A stretch of 64,000 nucleotides of DNA from Acidobacteriaceae bacterium. GTDB taxonomy: Bacteria; Acidobacteriota; Terriglobia; Terriglobales; Acidobacteriaceae. The stretch is from the NCBI GenBank assembly GCA_003134655.1, contig PLBY01000097.1, forward strand, positions 1 through 64,000. The letters run 5' to 3'. A program made the position numbers and the translations under genes. Positions 18,300 to 27,566 of the stretch are shown one piece after another. Below the pieces are notes generated by a model. It made no database searches. It worked only from the letters and a program-made list of their open reading frames with translations, and was not told the origin of the DNA. Position 1 is the first letter of the stretch; each line of letters opens with the position of its first letter.

Positions 18300-18386
18300 G
18301 CCATCGTGGCGGAATTGGCAGACGCGCATGGTTCAGGTCCATGTACTCGCAAGGGTGTGGGGGTTCGAGTCCCTTCGATGGCACCA
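18300..18386 (+). tRNA. tRNA-Leu (anticodon CAG)
   Basis: 87 bases with CCA encoded. Acceptor GCCATCG pairs with CGATGGC, the anticodon stem CATGG/CCATG holds the loop TTCAGGT (anticodon CAG at 18334-18336), a long variable arm marks a class II tRNA and the T-loop is GTTCGAGTC. D-arm GGCGGAATTGGCAGACGC is typical of leucine tRNAs. Confidence 0.97.
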
Positions 18387-18417
18387 TTGATTTCTGAATA
18401 ATTGGGGTACAGACGTG

Positions 18418-18449
18418 AAAAAGGCGATCTCTTGCGAGATCGCCTTTTT
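18418..18449. terminator. Bidirectional Rho-independent terminator
   Basis: Fourteen-base-pair stem aaaaaggcgatctc / gagatcgccttttt with loop ttgc. It gives T-runs on both strands and serves the tRNA (plus) and the cold-shock gene (minus). Confidence 0.92.
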
Positions 18450-18465
18450 GCAATAAGGGGATGGT

Positions 18466-18669
18466 CTACAGCGGCTGGACGTTCTCAGCTTGCCAGCCCT
18501 TGGGGCCCTTGGTCACGTCGAACTGCACGGTTTGGCCCTCTTGCAGGCTGCGGAAGCCGCCTGCTTGAATCGCCGAGAAATGCACGAAAACGTCTTCGCC
18601 CGACTGGCGGCTGATAAAGCCGTAGCCCTTGGCGTCGTTAAACCACTTTACTGTTCCTTGTTCTGCCAT
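18466..18669 (-). CDS. Cold-shock domain protein (CspA family)
   Basis: 67-residue single-domain RNA chaperone. Both RNA-binding motifs are intact: KGYGFISR (RNP1, about 14-21) and VFVHFSAI (RNP2, about 27-34). The N-terminus [13 protein letters not shown] and C-terminus [12 protein letters not shown] are standard. It binds single-stranded RNA or DNA and melts secondary structure, in cold shock or generally. The start is at 18669; the upstream sequence holds an inverted repeat at 18782-18802. It shares the terminator at 18418-18449. The neighbouring genes on the other strand also handle RNA. Confidence 0.95.
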   Translation of the reverse strand: MAEQGTVKWFNDAKGYGFISRQSGEDVFVHFSAIQAGGFRSLQEGQTVQFDVTKGPKGWQAENVQPL

Positions 18670-19297
18670 GGTGTTAGGTGTTCCTTTGTTTGTGAATCGA
18701 TTTTACGCTGGAGAGATTCGGAGGTACTGCGAGAGGTTACTGGCTGTTGAAGCAAGAACTGCTCACGTTCCGATTCGGACAACGTACTTCTTTATAGTAC
18801 GTGGAGTGGGCTGGATTGGCAAGCTGAAAACAGCCCGGTCCGGGCAGCGACCTCAGACTTGGGATTGGATTGCCTTCCTTCTCTTCCACGCGAGATCCTT
18901 CCCTCCGCCTGAAAAACGGCTCCGGTCAGGATGACGCCGCTCTTCAAACTGCGGCCACCGATCGGAACGGAGGACAGCCGAGGCGACTGTCCCTACATAA
19001 GGTCCTTTCTCCCGGAAGCGGGATTAGGGTAAACAGCGTATACTTGAAATACTTAACCTCGAAGACCCATGGCCCTATTTGCGCCTTCGCGATTGAGAGA
19101 TCGAGAGGCGTCTTTTCTGTACCAGGGAGCGTCCCTGAACAATTCAATTTGGGCCGGGGCAGGACGCGGTTGCTCCATCCAGAGACGTGGGTTGTGACGA
19201 AGCGCTGAGGCTTGTCGCGATCACGGTTGCCAGCAGTCCCACGATCGATCCAGCAGACCAACGGCACATCAACCTGCCCGAATGACAGGAGTGCATT
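18670..19297. other. Divergent intergenic region between cold-shock gene and RNA-handling operon
   Basis: 630 bases with no gene. Contents: the inverted repeat 18782-18802, a diverged copy of the ggaggacagccgaggcgactgtcc repeat near 18970, and the leader of the gene at 19298 (AGGAG seven bases before its ATG). Both flanking genes should have promoters here; I could not place them firmly. Confidence 0.45.
18782..18802. promoter_or_regulatory. Inverted repeat upstream of the cold-shock gene
   Basis: acgtact-tctttat-agtacgt: a perfect seven-base inverted repeat, 113 bases upstream of the cold-shock start codon. It could be an operator or a hairpin in the leader RNA. Confidence 0.45.
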
Positions 19298-19450
19298 ATG
19301 TCCAAAATTAACGGCGACAAATCGAGGTACAACCGAATCCGGAAGCAGAACGCCGCGAAGCGGATGCGAAATCGCGCGCTGCTGAAGAATGAGATCGCGC
19401 ACGCGAAAGCGGCCGGGTCGAGTTCGGCGAAGAAGACGGTGGTGGCATGA
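19298..19450 (+). CDS. Small basic protein (50 residues)
   Basis: Starts MSKINGDKSRYNRIRKQNAA and ends SSAKKTVVA. It is very rich in Lys/Arg in its first 35 residues, with a helical pattern, so RNA or DNA binding is plausible but unproven. AGGAG lies seven bases before the ATG. The stop codon overlaps the next start (ATGA at 19447-19450), which suggests translational coupling with the degenerate receiver gene. Good evidence that it is a gene: ribosome binding site, coupling and operon position. No family recognised. Confidence 0.65.
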   Translation: MSKINGDKSRYNRIRKQNAAKRMRNRALLKNEIAHAKAAGSSSAKKTVVA

Positions 19451-20052
19451 GTACACCGCTACTGGGGCTGCCGCTTTCCGCGCCGCCCAGTAAGCTGAAA
19501 AGCAAACGCGTTCTTCTGGTGGACACGTCGACGACCAAGCGCGACTTGCGGGCGGAGTCGATGAGAAAGCTGGGCATGGTAGTGGATTGCGCGGCCGACA
19601 TCGGTGAGGCGCGGTCATGGTGGCGCGCGGATCTTTACAGCCTGGTGCTGATCGATATGGAAAGCGGACTGGGTCACCGCGACAAGTTTTGTGACGACAT
19701 GCGCAACGCCACGCCGCCGCAGCAGATTTCGTTTCTGGTGGGAAAGCCGGGCTATCTGGCCGATGCACCGAAGGCGGATCGGGTTCGGATGGTTCCGACG
19801 AGCAGGGATCAGGCGTCGTGGGCAGACGTGAAGACTGCGCTGGCGGCGGATCTGCCTGGCATCGTGTCGCAATGGTGGGGGATTTTGGAGGCTTCGCGGC
19901 GAATTTCCGCGGTGCGCTCGCTGTCGCATGCGCGCACCAAGGCGACGCAGGACCGGCCTGTGCCGCCGCGCGATATGGAAACACGGGAATCGAAGCGGGT
20001 CGCATCGGAGTCCCGAACTTTAGATGATTTACTGAGAGAGGAATTGCAATGA
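19447..20052 (+). CDS. Degenerate receiver-domain protein
   Basis: 201 residues. Residues about 20-145 follow the CheY fold: strand KRVLLVDTS with one of the usual acidic residues, VLIDME at the position of the phospho-accepting aspartate, and FLVGKPG with the lysine of the active site. The second acidic residue of the first strand and the Thr/Ser are missing, so normal phosphorylation is doubtful. The C-terminal 55 residues are basic and probably disordered. Both ends overlap neighbours by four bases (ATGA at 19447 and at 20049), so it is coupled to the 50-residue gene and to the RRM gene, hinting at a regulatory link to RNA binding. Confidence 0.65.
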   Translation: MSTPLLGLPLSAPPSKLKSKRVLLVDTSTTKRDLRAESMRKLGMVVDCAADIGEARSWWRADLYSLVLIDMESGLGHRDKFCDDMRNATPPQQISFLVGKPGYLADAPKADRVRMVPTSRDQASWADVKTALAADLPGIVSQWWGILEASRRISAVRSLSHARTKATQDRPVPPRDMETRESKRVASESRTLDDLLREELQ

Positions 20053-20423
20053 AGAACCTTTACGTAGGTAATTTGCCCCACAGCACAACCGAGTCAGAGT
20101 TGCGAACAGTGTTCGAGGCTCACGGTGCGGTGGAAAAAGTCAGCATCGTGACGGACCGGGAGACAGGCCGGGCCCGGGGTTTCGGGTTCGTGGAAATGAC
20201 CAATCCTGCCGAGGCGGATAAAGCGGTCGCGGCCCTGAACGGAACGGAACTGGGCGGACGCGCGTTGAAGATCAACGAAGCGCAGCCCAAGACCGACCGT
20301 CCCAAGGGCGGTGGCGGCGGTGGTGGTGGAAAGCGATTTGGCGGCGGCAGTGGAGGCGGGGGCGGACGCGGGCGCGACGACTATCAGGGACACGCACGCC
20401 AACCGCGCGAGCCGCGCTGGTAG
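20049..20423 (+). CDS. RNA-binding protein with one RRM and a glycine-rich tail
   Basis: 124 residues. One RRM domain (about 1-80) with RNP2 LYVGNL at 3-8 and RNP1 RGFGFVEM at about 43-50, then a Gly/Arg-rich tail (KGGGGGGGGKRFGGG) as in the cyanobacterial and acidobacterial cold-inducible RNA-binding proteins. It likely binds single-stranded RNA and acts as an RNA chaperone. Coupled to the preceding gene by ATGA overlap. The setting next to a cold-shock protein and a DEAD helicase suggests a role in cold or growth-phase RNA remodelling. Confidence 0.9.
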   Translation: MKNLYVGNLPHSTTESELRTVFEAHGAVEKVSIVTDRETGRARGFGFVEMTNPAEADKAVAALNGTELGGRALKINEAQPKTDRPKGGGGGGGGKRFGGGSGGGGGRGRDDYQGHARQPREPRW

Positions 20424-20505
20424 GTTTGTTGGTTTCTGTACGCAGCCGGGACGCGCAGTGGTGCGGGCCGGCACCGCAAGCAATAACATCAAGGAGGAAT
20501 TGTGA

Positions 20506-20748
20506 ATGCCACGAGGACGATCAACATTTACTAAACGCCAAAAGGAACAGACGCGCCAACAGAAACAGCGCGACAAGGCCGAGCGCCGGGTCCAGCGCAA
20601 ACAGGATAAGCCGGAAGGCGAAGTCGTCGACGAGATGCAGGAACTACGGGAGCTTGCCGAAGCGCAGGCGGCGTTGTTCCGCATCGGTACCGAGGACGAA
20701 CCCGAGCCGGCGGAAACGTTTATCCCGAGCCCCAAGATCGGGCGGTAA
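20506..20748 (+). CDS. Small charged hypothetical protein (80 residues)
   Basis: Starts MPRGRSTFTKRQKEQTRQQK: the first half is extremely basic and coiled (Lys/Arg/Gln), the second half acidic and helical (EVVDEMQELRELAEAQAALF), ending FIPSPKIGR. AAGGAGG lies before the ATG. It follows the RRM gene by 82 bases and is closed by a strong terminator, so it is the last gene of the operon from 19298. The basic half could bind RNA, but no family function is known to me. Confidence 0.7.
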   Translation: MPRGRSTFTKRQKEQTRQQKQRDKAERRVQRKQDKPEGEVVDEMQELRELAEAQAALFRIGTEDEPEPAETFIPSPKIGR

Positions 20749-20761
20749 CGAGTAGAAACTG

Positions 20762-20796
20762 AATCGCCGGAGCTGAGCTCCGGCGATTTTCTTTTT
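20762..20796 (+). terminator. Rho-independent terminator
   Basis: Twelve-base-pair stem aatcgccggagc / gctccggcgatt with loop tga, followed by ttctttttg. Closes the operon 19298-20748. Confidence 0.9.
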
Positions 20797-20820
20797 GGGT
20801 TGCAGGGAAAGGTAGCAGAA

Positions 20821-20889
20821 CCTCAGGGGCTAAAGCCCCACTCATCATCCCCACCTGATCGCAGCGCTGAAGCGCTGCGCCACCCAAAG
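20821..20889. repeat. Dispersed repeat, ggggctaaagcccc / gcgctgaagcgctgcgcc family
   Basis: Copies at 25021-25093 and 42163-42236; the second half also appears near 535-562. It sits between the terminator and the helicase gene. Confidence 0.8.
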
Positions 20890-20892
20890 TCC

Positions 20893-22089
<1,197 letters not shown>

Positions 22090-22500
22090 TCTAGATTGAT
22101 TCTTTCTGGAGGGGCCTGTCGATATACACGTTTATCACTATGTCAATACACCTGACACACGTGAAGCTTCCATGCCGCTCACATTGTTTTGAATTCACGC
22201 TGGAACTAAACGGCGGGCAGGAAAGGCGGAGATGAATCTGATCCAACGAGGGACCACCGCGTCACGAGCAAACCGTGGAAAAAGCGTCAACGACAGTATA
22301 GCACAGAGAGTTGGCGTGCCCCCAAGTTACCAGCGTAAGAGGTTGTTGGTCAGTTTGATACCCGGAAATATGTATCGCAGTTACCCTGAATGGGATGGTG
22401 GCACGCATCTAACTAGTTCAGGAACAGCGACTGAAAGAAAGGTCGCTAATCAAGCAGTCCTAGGCTAGAATTAGGAACCCCGTACCTCAAAAAATTGCGA
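22090..22500. other. Intergenic region between helicase and PHP gene
   Basis: 410 bases of lower GC, a likely divergent promoter region and long leader for the helicase. A 78-codon frame at 22232-22468 has unconvincing composition and is not called. No repeat or RNA structure recognised. Confidence 0.4.
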
Positions 22501-23700
22501 ATGGCCGAAACAAAACTCTCTTGCTTCTGGCATGGACCGGACCTTGGCCGGGATACACGGGCCGCGGTCTCACTACACGGTCATACGAACCGCTCTAAGG
22601 AAAGCCTTCAGCTGATACCGGAGTTGGCCCGAAAGGGTCCTATGCTGCATGAGGCTCTGGAAAAGCAGTGCCGGAAGTCCCGGATCCCGGTAGATTTCGC
22701 ACGGGCCTACTGGACCCCGCCGCTGTCGCCGAAGCTCGCGTACGAGACGGAGAGAGATCAGATCGAGAATACGGTCGGACTCAAGAGCCTGATCTCGCTG
22801 ACGGACCACGACACCATTGAAGCGCCGCTGTTGTTGCGGACGGCGAGGGAAACGGCGCAGACGCCGATTTCGCTGGAGTGGAGCGTTCCCTATGCGGGAA
22901 CCATTTTCCATCTTGGAGTCCACAATCTGCCGAGCGGCCAGGCGCAGGCCATTATGGACGATCTGGCAGCATACACACGGAATCCAGATGAAGCACGCCT
23001 GGTGGAACTGCTGGCGATGCTCGATGCGTTTCCCGATGTGCTGGTGGTGTTCAACCATCCGCTATGGACGCAGACTTGCGTGGGAGTGCACAGGGACGAC
23101 AAGGCGCTGGAGCGATTTTTGACATGTGCGGTGCAGTTCCTGCACGCCTTCGAAATCAATGCCACGCGCAGCACGAAGGAAAATAATCTGGTGCGTGAAC
23201 TGGCTGAGCAGTGGGAGCGGCCACTGGTTGCCGGCGGAGACCGTCACGGATGCGAAGCCAGCGGGGCGCTGAACCTGACGAGCGCTGAAACGTTCTGCGA
23301 GTTTGTGAGTGAGATCCGGCTGGAGCAATGCAGCCACGTGCTGTTGATGCCGCAGTACACCGAACCGGTGAGCGTCCGGACAACGCGAACGTTGCTGGAT
23401 GTGATCCGCAATTATCCGGATTATCCGATTGGCTCGCGGCGGTGGGATGAGCGTATTTTTCATCCCGATGCGAACGGCGGGCCGGACCAGCCGATTTCGG
23501 CGCTATGGAAGGCTCCCCCGAAGTTTGTGGAGCAGATATTGGGGGGGATCCGCCTGCTGGAGAATGCGACCGTGCAGCGCGCGATGGAGCGCGTTTTCAG
23601 ACGCGGAGCCGTTCCGGACGTCCCTCGGGAAATTGTGGCGGAGGTTCTTCCGGCAGAGGCAGTTTCCAGCGATGCGGTTTCTTCCGAGGCGCTTACGTGA
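22501..23700 (+). CDS. PHP-domain metal-dependent hydrolase-like protein
   Basis: 399 residues. The PHP metal-site motifs are visible: SLHGHTNRS (about 24-32), SLTDHDTIEAP (about 98-108), a Glu in LEWSVPY, HLGVHNL, FNHPLW (about 180) and GGDRHG (about 245-250). PHP proteins are phosphoesterases of the histidinol-phosphatase or DNA polymerase editing type. Here the insert after the first motif is long and the exact substrate is unknown. The ATG at 22501 is preferred to a TTG two codons earlier, but there is no strong ribosome binding site. The stop overlaps the start of the GT4 gene (GTGA at 23697-23700), so the two are co-translated and probably act in one glycan or lipid pathway. Confidence 0.8.
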   Translation: MAETKLSCFWHGPDLGRDTRAAVSLHGHTNRSKESLQLIPELARKGPMLHEALEKQCRKSRIPVDFARAYWTPPLSPKLAYETERDQIENTVGLKSLISLTDHDTIEAPLLLRTARETAQTPISLEWSVPYAGTIFHLGVHNLPSGQAQAIMDDLAAYTRNPDEARLVELLAMLDAFPDVLVVFNHPLWTQTCVGVHRDDKALERFLTCAVQFLHAFEINATRSTKENNLVRELAEQWERPLVAGGDRHGCEASGALNLTSAETFCEFVSEIRLEQCSHVLLMPQYTEPVSVRTTRTLLDVIRNYPDYPIGSRRWDERIFHPDANGGPDQPISALWKAPPKFVEQILGGIRLLENATVQRAMERVFRRGAVPDVPREIVAEVLPAEAVSSDAVSSEALT

Positions 23701-24908
23701 AGAAGGGGAGTCCACGGGTCGCGTTTTTTCCGTGCGTCTACCATGAGGTGGACGGCGTGGCCCAAACCAGCCGGTACTTTGAAGCATTCGCCAGGCGGCA
23801 GGAATTGCCGTTTCTGATGGTGCATGCTGGGCCGCAGGACGAGGTAACGACGGCAGGGCCGGTGACCCGCGTCCAACTATCGCGCAGTCCGGTGAAGTTT
23901 CCGCTGGACCGGGCGCATGACTACGATCTTCTTTTCCTGAGACATTACCGGAAACTGGAACCAATGCTGCGGGAGTTCCGTCCGGATGTGGTGCAGATTA
24001 CGGGGCCTAGCGATGTGGGGACGCTGGGGGCGTACGTCGCGCACAAGATGGGAATTCCGCTGGCGGCCTCGTGGCAAACCAATATTCATCAATACGCTCG
24101 AAGGCGGGTGGCGGCTGCGGTGTCGTTCCTGCCGCAGGATGTTGCTGGGAAATTGGCGGACGTGGCGGAGCGCCTAAGTTTTCGGGCGTCGGCGCGGTTC
24201 TACCACATTCCGCGGCTGCTGTTTGCGCCGAATCAGGAGATGATCCGCGTGCTGGAGGCGGCAACGGGGAAGCCTTGCTACTTGATGTCGCACGCGGTGG
24301 ACACGGAAGTGTTCAGCCCTGAAGTTCGCGACCGGACGGATGGAGCGTTTCGCATCGGTTATGTGGGGAGGCTCACGACGGAGAAGAGCGTGCGCGTGTT
24401 GGCGCGGTTGGAGCAGGCGCTGCTCGACAAGGGCTATCGCGATTTTGAATTCGTGATTGTGGGGGAAGGCGCGGAATCGGAGTGGCTGCAGAACAATATG
24501 CGGCAGGTTGAGCTGACGGGCGTGCTGCGGGGAACGGAACTTTCACGGACTTTCGCGAATTTTGATGTGCTGGCGTTTCCGTCGGAGACCGACACGTTCG
24601 GTCTGGTCGTGCTGGAGGCGTTTGCGTCGGGAGTGCCGGCAATCGTTACTGATAAAGGTGGGCCGCAGTTTACGGTGCGGGAGGGGAGTTCGGGATTTGT
24701 TGCTCGCAACTTCGATGAGTTCGTGACTTACACGGCGAGGTTGATGGACCAGCCTGAATTGCTCTCGACCATGCGCGCGGCGGCGCGGCGGCAGGCTTTG
24801 GAGACTTCGTGGGATCGGATTTTCGAAGGGATGTACGAGGCGTACGAGCGATGTTTGTGCAGTGTCCCGGTGGACAGCCACAATGTGCTCGATGTAGCGA
24901 CGATCTGA
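23697..24908 (+). CDS. Glycosyltransferase, GT4 family
   Basis: 403-residue glycosyltransferase of the GT-B fold. It starts at the GTG at 23697 (GTG AAG AAG GGG AGT), overlapping the PHP gene stop; the frame is open further upstream but that is inside the PHP gene. The N-terminal acceptor domain has FFPCVYHEVDGVAQTSRYFE and the loop ASWQTNIHQYAR; the donor domain has IGYVGRLTTEKSVRVL and the EX7E motif ETDTFGLVVLE (about 295-305). This arrangement resembles SQD2/MshA-type and mannosyltransferases. Donor and acceptor are unknown. It is likely cytoplasmic or loosely membrane-bound. Confidence 0.88.
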   Translation: MKKGSPRVAFFPCVYHEVDGVAQTSRYFEAFARRQELPFLMVHAGPQDEVTTAGPVTRVQLSRSPVKFPLDRAHDYDLLFLRHYRKLEPMLREFRPDVVQITGPSDVGTLGAYVAHKMGIPLAASWQTNIHQYARRRVAAAVSFLPQDVAGKLADVAERLSFRASARFYHIPRLLFAPNQEMIRVLEAATGKPCYLMSHAVDTEVFSPEVRDRTDGAFRIGYVGRLTTEKSVRVLARLEQALLDKGYRDFEFVIVGEGAESEWLQNNMRQVELTGVLRGTELSRTFANFDVLAFPSETDTFGLVVLEAFASGVPAIVTDKGGPQFTVREGSSGFVARNFDEFVTYTARLMDQPELLSTMRAAARRQALETSWDRIFEGMYEAYERCLCSVPVDSHNVLDVATI

Positions 24909-24929
24909 GTGTAGTGTTCGCGGGGAGCC

Positions 24930-24998
24930 GACCACAGGGGCTGAAGCCCATCTCATTCCACACGCCTTACGCGGCCCTGAAGGGCCGCTCCTCCACGG
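24930..24998. repeat. Dispersed repeat, ggggctgaagccc / cggccctgaagggccg family
   Basis: Close copy of 15648-15717. Confidence 0.8.
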
Positions 24999-25020
24999 AA
25001 TAATCAACTACGGAATAATC

Positions 25021-25093
25021 AACCTCGGGGGCTAAAACCCTGACAGAAAAGGAACTCTTTATCGCAGCGCTCAAAGCGCTGCGCCACCCAAAG
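25021..25093. repeat. Dispersed repeat, gggctaaaaccc / gcgctcaaagcgctgcgcc family
   Basis: Copy of 20821-20889 and 42163-42236, joined almost directly to the repeat at 24930-24998. Confidence 0.8.
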
Positions 25094-25222
25094 GGGGCGT
25101 TCTTTAGCAGAACTTCAAGGCCCACGCTAGATCTGCCATGCCATACGCGGCACTGCAAAGATGCTAGGCAACCGGCGGGAAATGGGGCACAATCAGGGCG
25201 GGACGGGGGAAGGCAGGCAACT

Positions 25223-25696
25223 TTGAAGATCTCGCAAAAAGGACTGTACGCGCTGCAGGCGATGATGACGCTGGCGCGGCGGCACGACCAGGGCGCGATC
25301 AAGATCCGGGATATTGCGGCGGAGAGCGATCTGCCGGAAAAGTTCCTGGAACTGATTTTGCTGGAGCTGAAGAACGCGCGCATTGTCGACAGCGTGCGAG
25401 GCGCTAGAGGCGGATACCAGCTGCGGCGCGATCCGGCGGAGATTCCGCTGAGCGATATTATCCGACTGGTGGATGGTCCGCTGGCGCCGATGGGAGATGC
25501 CGAGCAGTTGCGGGGGCTGATCGCGAAGGATGCGGACCACCGGGCACTGTATGAAGTGTTTCTGGCGGTGCGGGATGCGGCGGCGAAGATTCTGGAGCAC
25601 ACGACGATCGCAGATATTGTAGGGGGCGGGAAGGGGAAGAAGGCGGCCGTGGTTAAGAGCGCGGCCCCGGGTAAGAAGAAATTGCACGGCGCATAA
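25223..25696 (+). CDS. Rrf2 family transcriptional regulator
   Basis: 157-residue winged-helix regulator. The N-terminus MKISQKGLYALQAMMTLARR and the helix-turn-helix IKIRDIAAESDLPEKFLELI followed by LLELKNARIVDSVRGARGGYQL (about 30-65) are diagnostic of Rrf2. It lacks the three cysteines that hold the iron-sulfur cluster in IscR and NsrR, so it is more like CymR and would sense something other than an Fe-S cluster. Start is TTG at 25223, with GGAAGGCAGG upstream. The C-terminal 20 residues are Lys/Ala-rich. It has no isc/suf or cysteine genes nearby. Confidence 0.9.
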   Translation: MKISQKGLYALQAMMTLARRHDQGAIKIRDIAAESDLPEKFLELILLELKNARIVDSVRGARGGYQLRRDPAEIPLSDIIRLVDGPLAPMGDAEQLRGLIAKDADHRALYEVFLAVRDAAAKILEHTTIADIVGGGKGKKAAVVKSAAPGKKKLHGA

Positions 25697-25735
25697 GAAG
25701 ACTCGCGATCGAGCGGCGGGGCGGACACTCGCTCG

Positions 25736-27304
25736 CTACTGCACGGGCGGCAAGCCGATGATGGCGATCAGGTGCTCGAAGGCTGGGTCGCCACGGAGGC
25801 TGGTGAAACTCTGGTCCTCGCCGAGATTCAATGCCAACCCGTCATGCGACTGGACGCAGATGGTCACGTGCTTGAGGGCTTCAACGGTGTTGCCCAGGCG
25901 GGCATCACTCTGGGCGACATAATAGGCCGACAACTTCCCCTGTTCATACAGCCGGGTTCTTTCCGCCAGAAGAGCTTGTTGCAGGCCACGTTCGCCGCCA
26001 GTGGCGAAGCCTTTGGCTGCCGCGTCCGTTTCGGAGAGTTCCACAGCATCGTGTCTGAGAAGCCCAACCTTTTTCAGTTCGGCGATGACATGAGGGTAGT
26101 CTCCGGCATCGAAGTATGCGAACTGCAGATAGCGGTGCGGGGAAACGAAGTCAGGCTCGGCGGCCTCGAGTTGAGTGAGGACCTGCAAGGCCTGTTCGTA
26201 ATGTCCCGCGCCCCTCAGCAGTTCCCCCTTGTCGGCAAGAATCGATGACGAGTTTGGGTCCAGTTTGCGGGCAATGTCGATCTCGGAAAGGGCGTTGTCG
26301 TGACGGCCCAAGGCATGCAGAAAAGTTGCAAACCAGTGGTGGGCTTTCGCGTTACTGGGATCGAGTTCAATGGCGCGGCGGAATTCTTTTTCGGCGTCGC
26401 GCGCGTCCCACATTCCCCACATAGACACGAAGGCGAGTGAGGCGTGGGCATCGGCGGACTGCGGGTCGAGTTCAACCGCCTTCTTCGCCGAAGCATACGC
26501 TTTGAGAAAGGCCTCGTTCGGGGGCATGGCGGAGAATTCGCGAAGCAGGTTGTAGCAGTCGGCCAGACCAACATAGGCGTCGGAATAGTTGGGATCGCGC
26601 GCAATGGCCTGGGTGAAGGCGTCGACGGCCTGAGTCAGACTTTCAGGAGTGCGCTTGTTCCAGTAGAAACGGCCTTTAAGATAGAACTCCTCAGCCTCGT
26701 GATTGGCTGGTGGATGCACGCTTCGGGTAGGAGACGGAGCGGACTTCACGCCCGCTTCGGCGTTGTGAGAGCCGGGACGGAAGATCCAAACGGCGAACAC
26801 CAAGACCAGTAACGGGAGGGCATAGATCAGCTTCCGCCATGCGATTGAAGGCGGCGCCTGCGACGCTGCCTCGAAAGGAGTTGGTGGTTCCGGGGAGGCT
26901 TGTACGGGAAAGTCTTGAGCGGACGATGCTGGGGCGACTGGTTCGGGCGGATGGATGGGGCCGATCCAACGGTAGCCTCGGCGCTCTACGGTTTCGATGA
27001 ATATGGGGTTGTCGGCGGAATCCCTGAGGGCGTCGCGCAGGCGCATGACAGCGCTGCTGATGCCTTGCTCAAAATCCACAAAGACGTCAGGGGGCCAGAG
27101 GGCCTGCCGGAATTCTTCGCGGGTGATCACGACTCCGGGACGCGCCAGCAAAAGCGCGAGCGCACGGAAGGGCAGGTCCTGGAGACGGACCTTGACGCCA
27201 TTCCGGCGGAGTTCACCGGCGTCGAGATCAGCTTCGAACACACCGAAGCGAATCGGAACTGGCGGCGACTGATCTGAACTCCTAAGAACTGGATCCGAAC
27301 TCAT
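25736..27304 (-). CDS. Winged-helix (OmpR/CadC-type) transmembrane regulator with TPR repeats
   Basis: 522 residues. N-terminal OmpR-type DNA-binding domain (about 18-112, with VRLQDLPFRALALLLARPG and ERRGYRWIG), a Pro-rich linker, one membrane helix (about 170-190, YALPLLVLVFAVWIF) and then TPR-like repeats (about 205-480, e.g. FYLKGRFYWNKRTPESLTQA and AEKEFRRAIELDPSNAKAHH). This is the CadC-like layout: cytoplasmic DNA binding, periplasmic TPR sensing. It is divergent from the FG-GAP gene at 27567, a likely target. A second regulator of related build (but without membrane helix) is at 31402. Confidence 0.88.
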   Translation of the reverse strand: MSSDPVLRSSDQSPPVPIRFGVFEADLDAGELRRNGVKVRLQDLPFRALALLLARPGVVITREEFRQALWPPDVFVDFEQGISSAVMRLRDALRDSADNPIFIETVERRGYRWIGPIHPPEPVAPASSAQDFPVQASPEPPTPFEAASQAPPSIAWRKLIYALPLLVLVFAVWIFRPGSHNAEAGVKSAPSPTRSVHPPANHEAEEFYLKGRFYWNKRTPESLTQAVDAFTQAIARDPNYSDAYVGLADCYNLLREFSAMPPNEAFLKAYASAKKAVELDPQSADAHASLAFVSMWGMWDARDAEKEFRRAIELDPSNAKAHHWFATFLHALGRHDNALSEIDIARKLDPNSSSILADKGELLRGAGHYEQALQVLTQLEAAEPDFVSPHRYLQFAYFDAGDYPHVIAELKKVGLLRHDAVELSETDAAAKGFATGGERGLQQALLAERTRLYEQGKLSAYYVAQSDARLGNTVEALKHVTICVQSHDGLALNLGEDQSFTSLRGDPAFEHLIAIIGLPPVQ

Positions 27305-27566
27305 ATAAAAAGAAGATGGGTGCAGGAGGAGCTGAGTCTAGCATCCAGCGCGAGCCGGGAGAATGGCACTTTCGGGCTCGTCGAAGCCCCGGTTTCCGGG
27401 CAATCAATCCACGCAAATAGCTACCAATATTGACGTTAGCTCGCTATCCAGCGACAAGCCACGCGCCAACCCCAATCCATTGACGCGAAGCAGGTTCCGG
27501 GCGAGGCTACGCACGCTACTCCCCCGGAACCAAGTCCTCAGGCAAATCATTCTCAGGAGACAGAAG

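Larger units (their letters stand above)
24909..25222. other. Intergenic region made largely of repeats
   Basis: Two adjoining dispersed repeats (24930-24998 and 25021-25093) followed by about 130 bases with nothing recognisable, then the leader of the Rrf2 gene. Confidence 0.55.

Noticed and set aside
22232-22468. 78-codon frame between helicase and PHP gene
   Set aside because: No clear ribosome binding site and composition unlike coding sequence around it.
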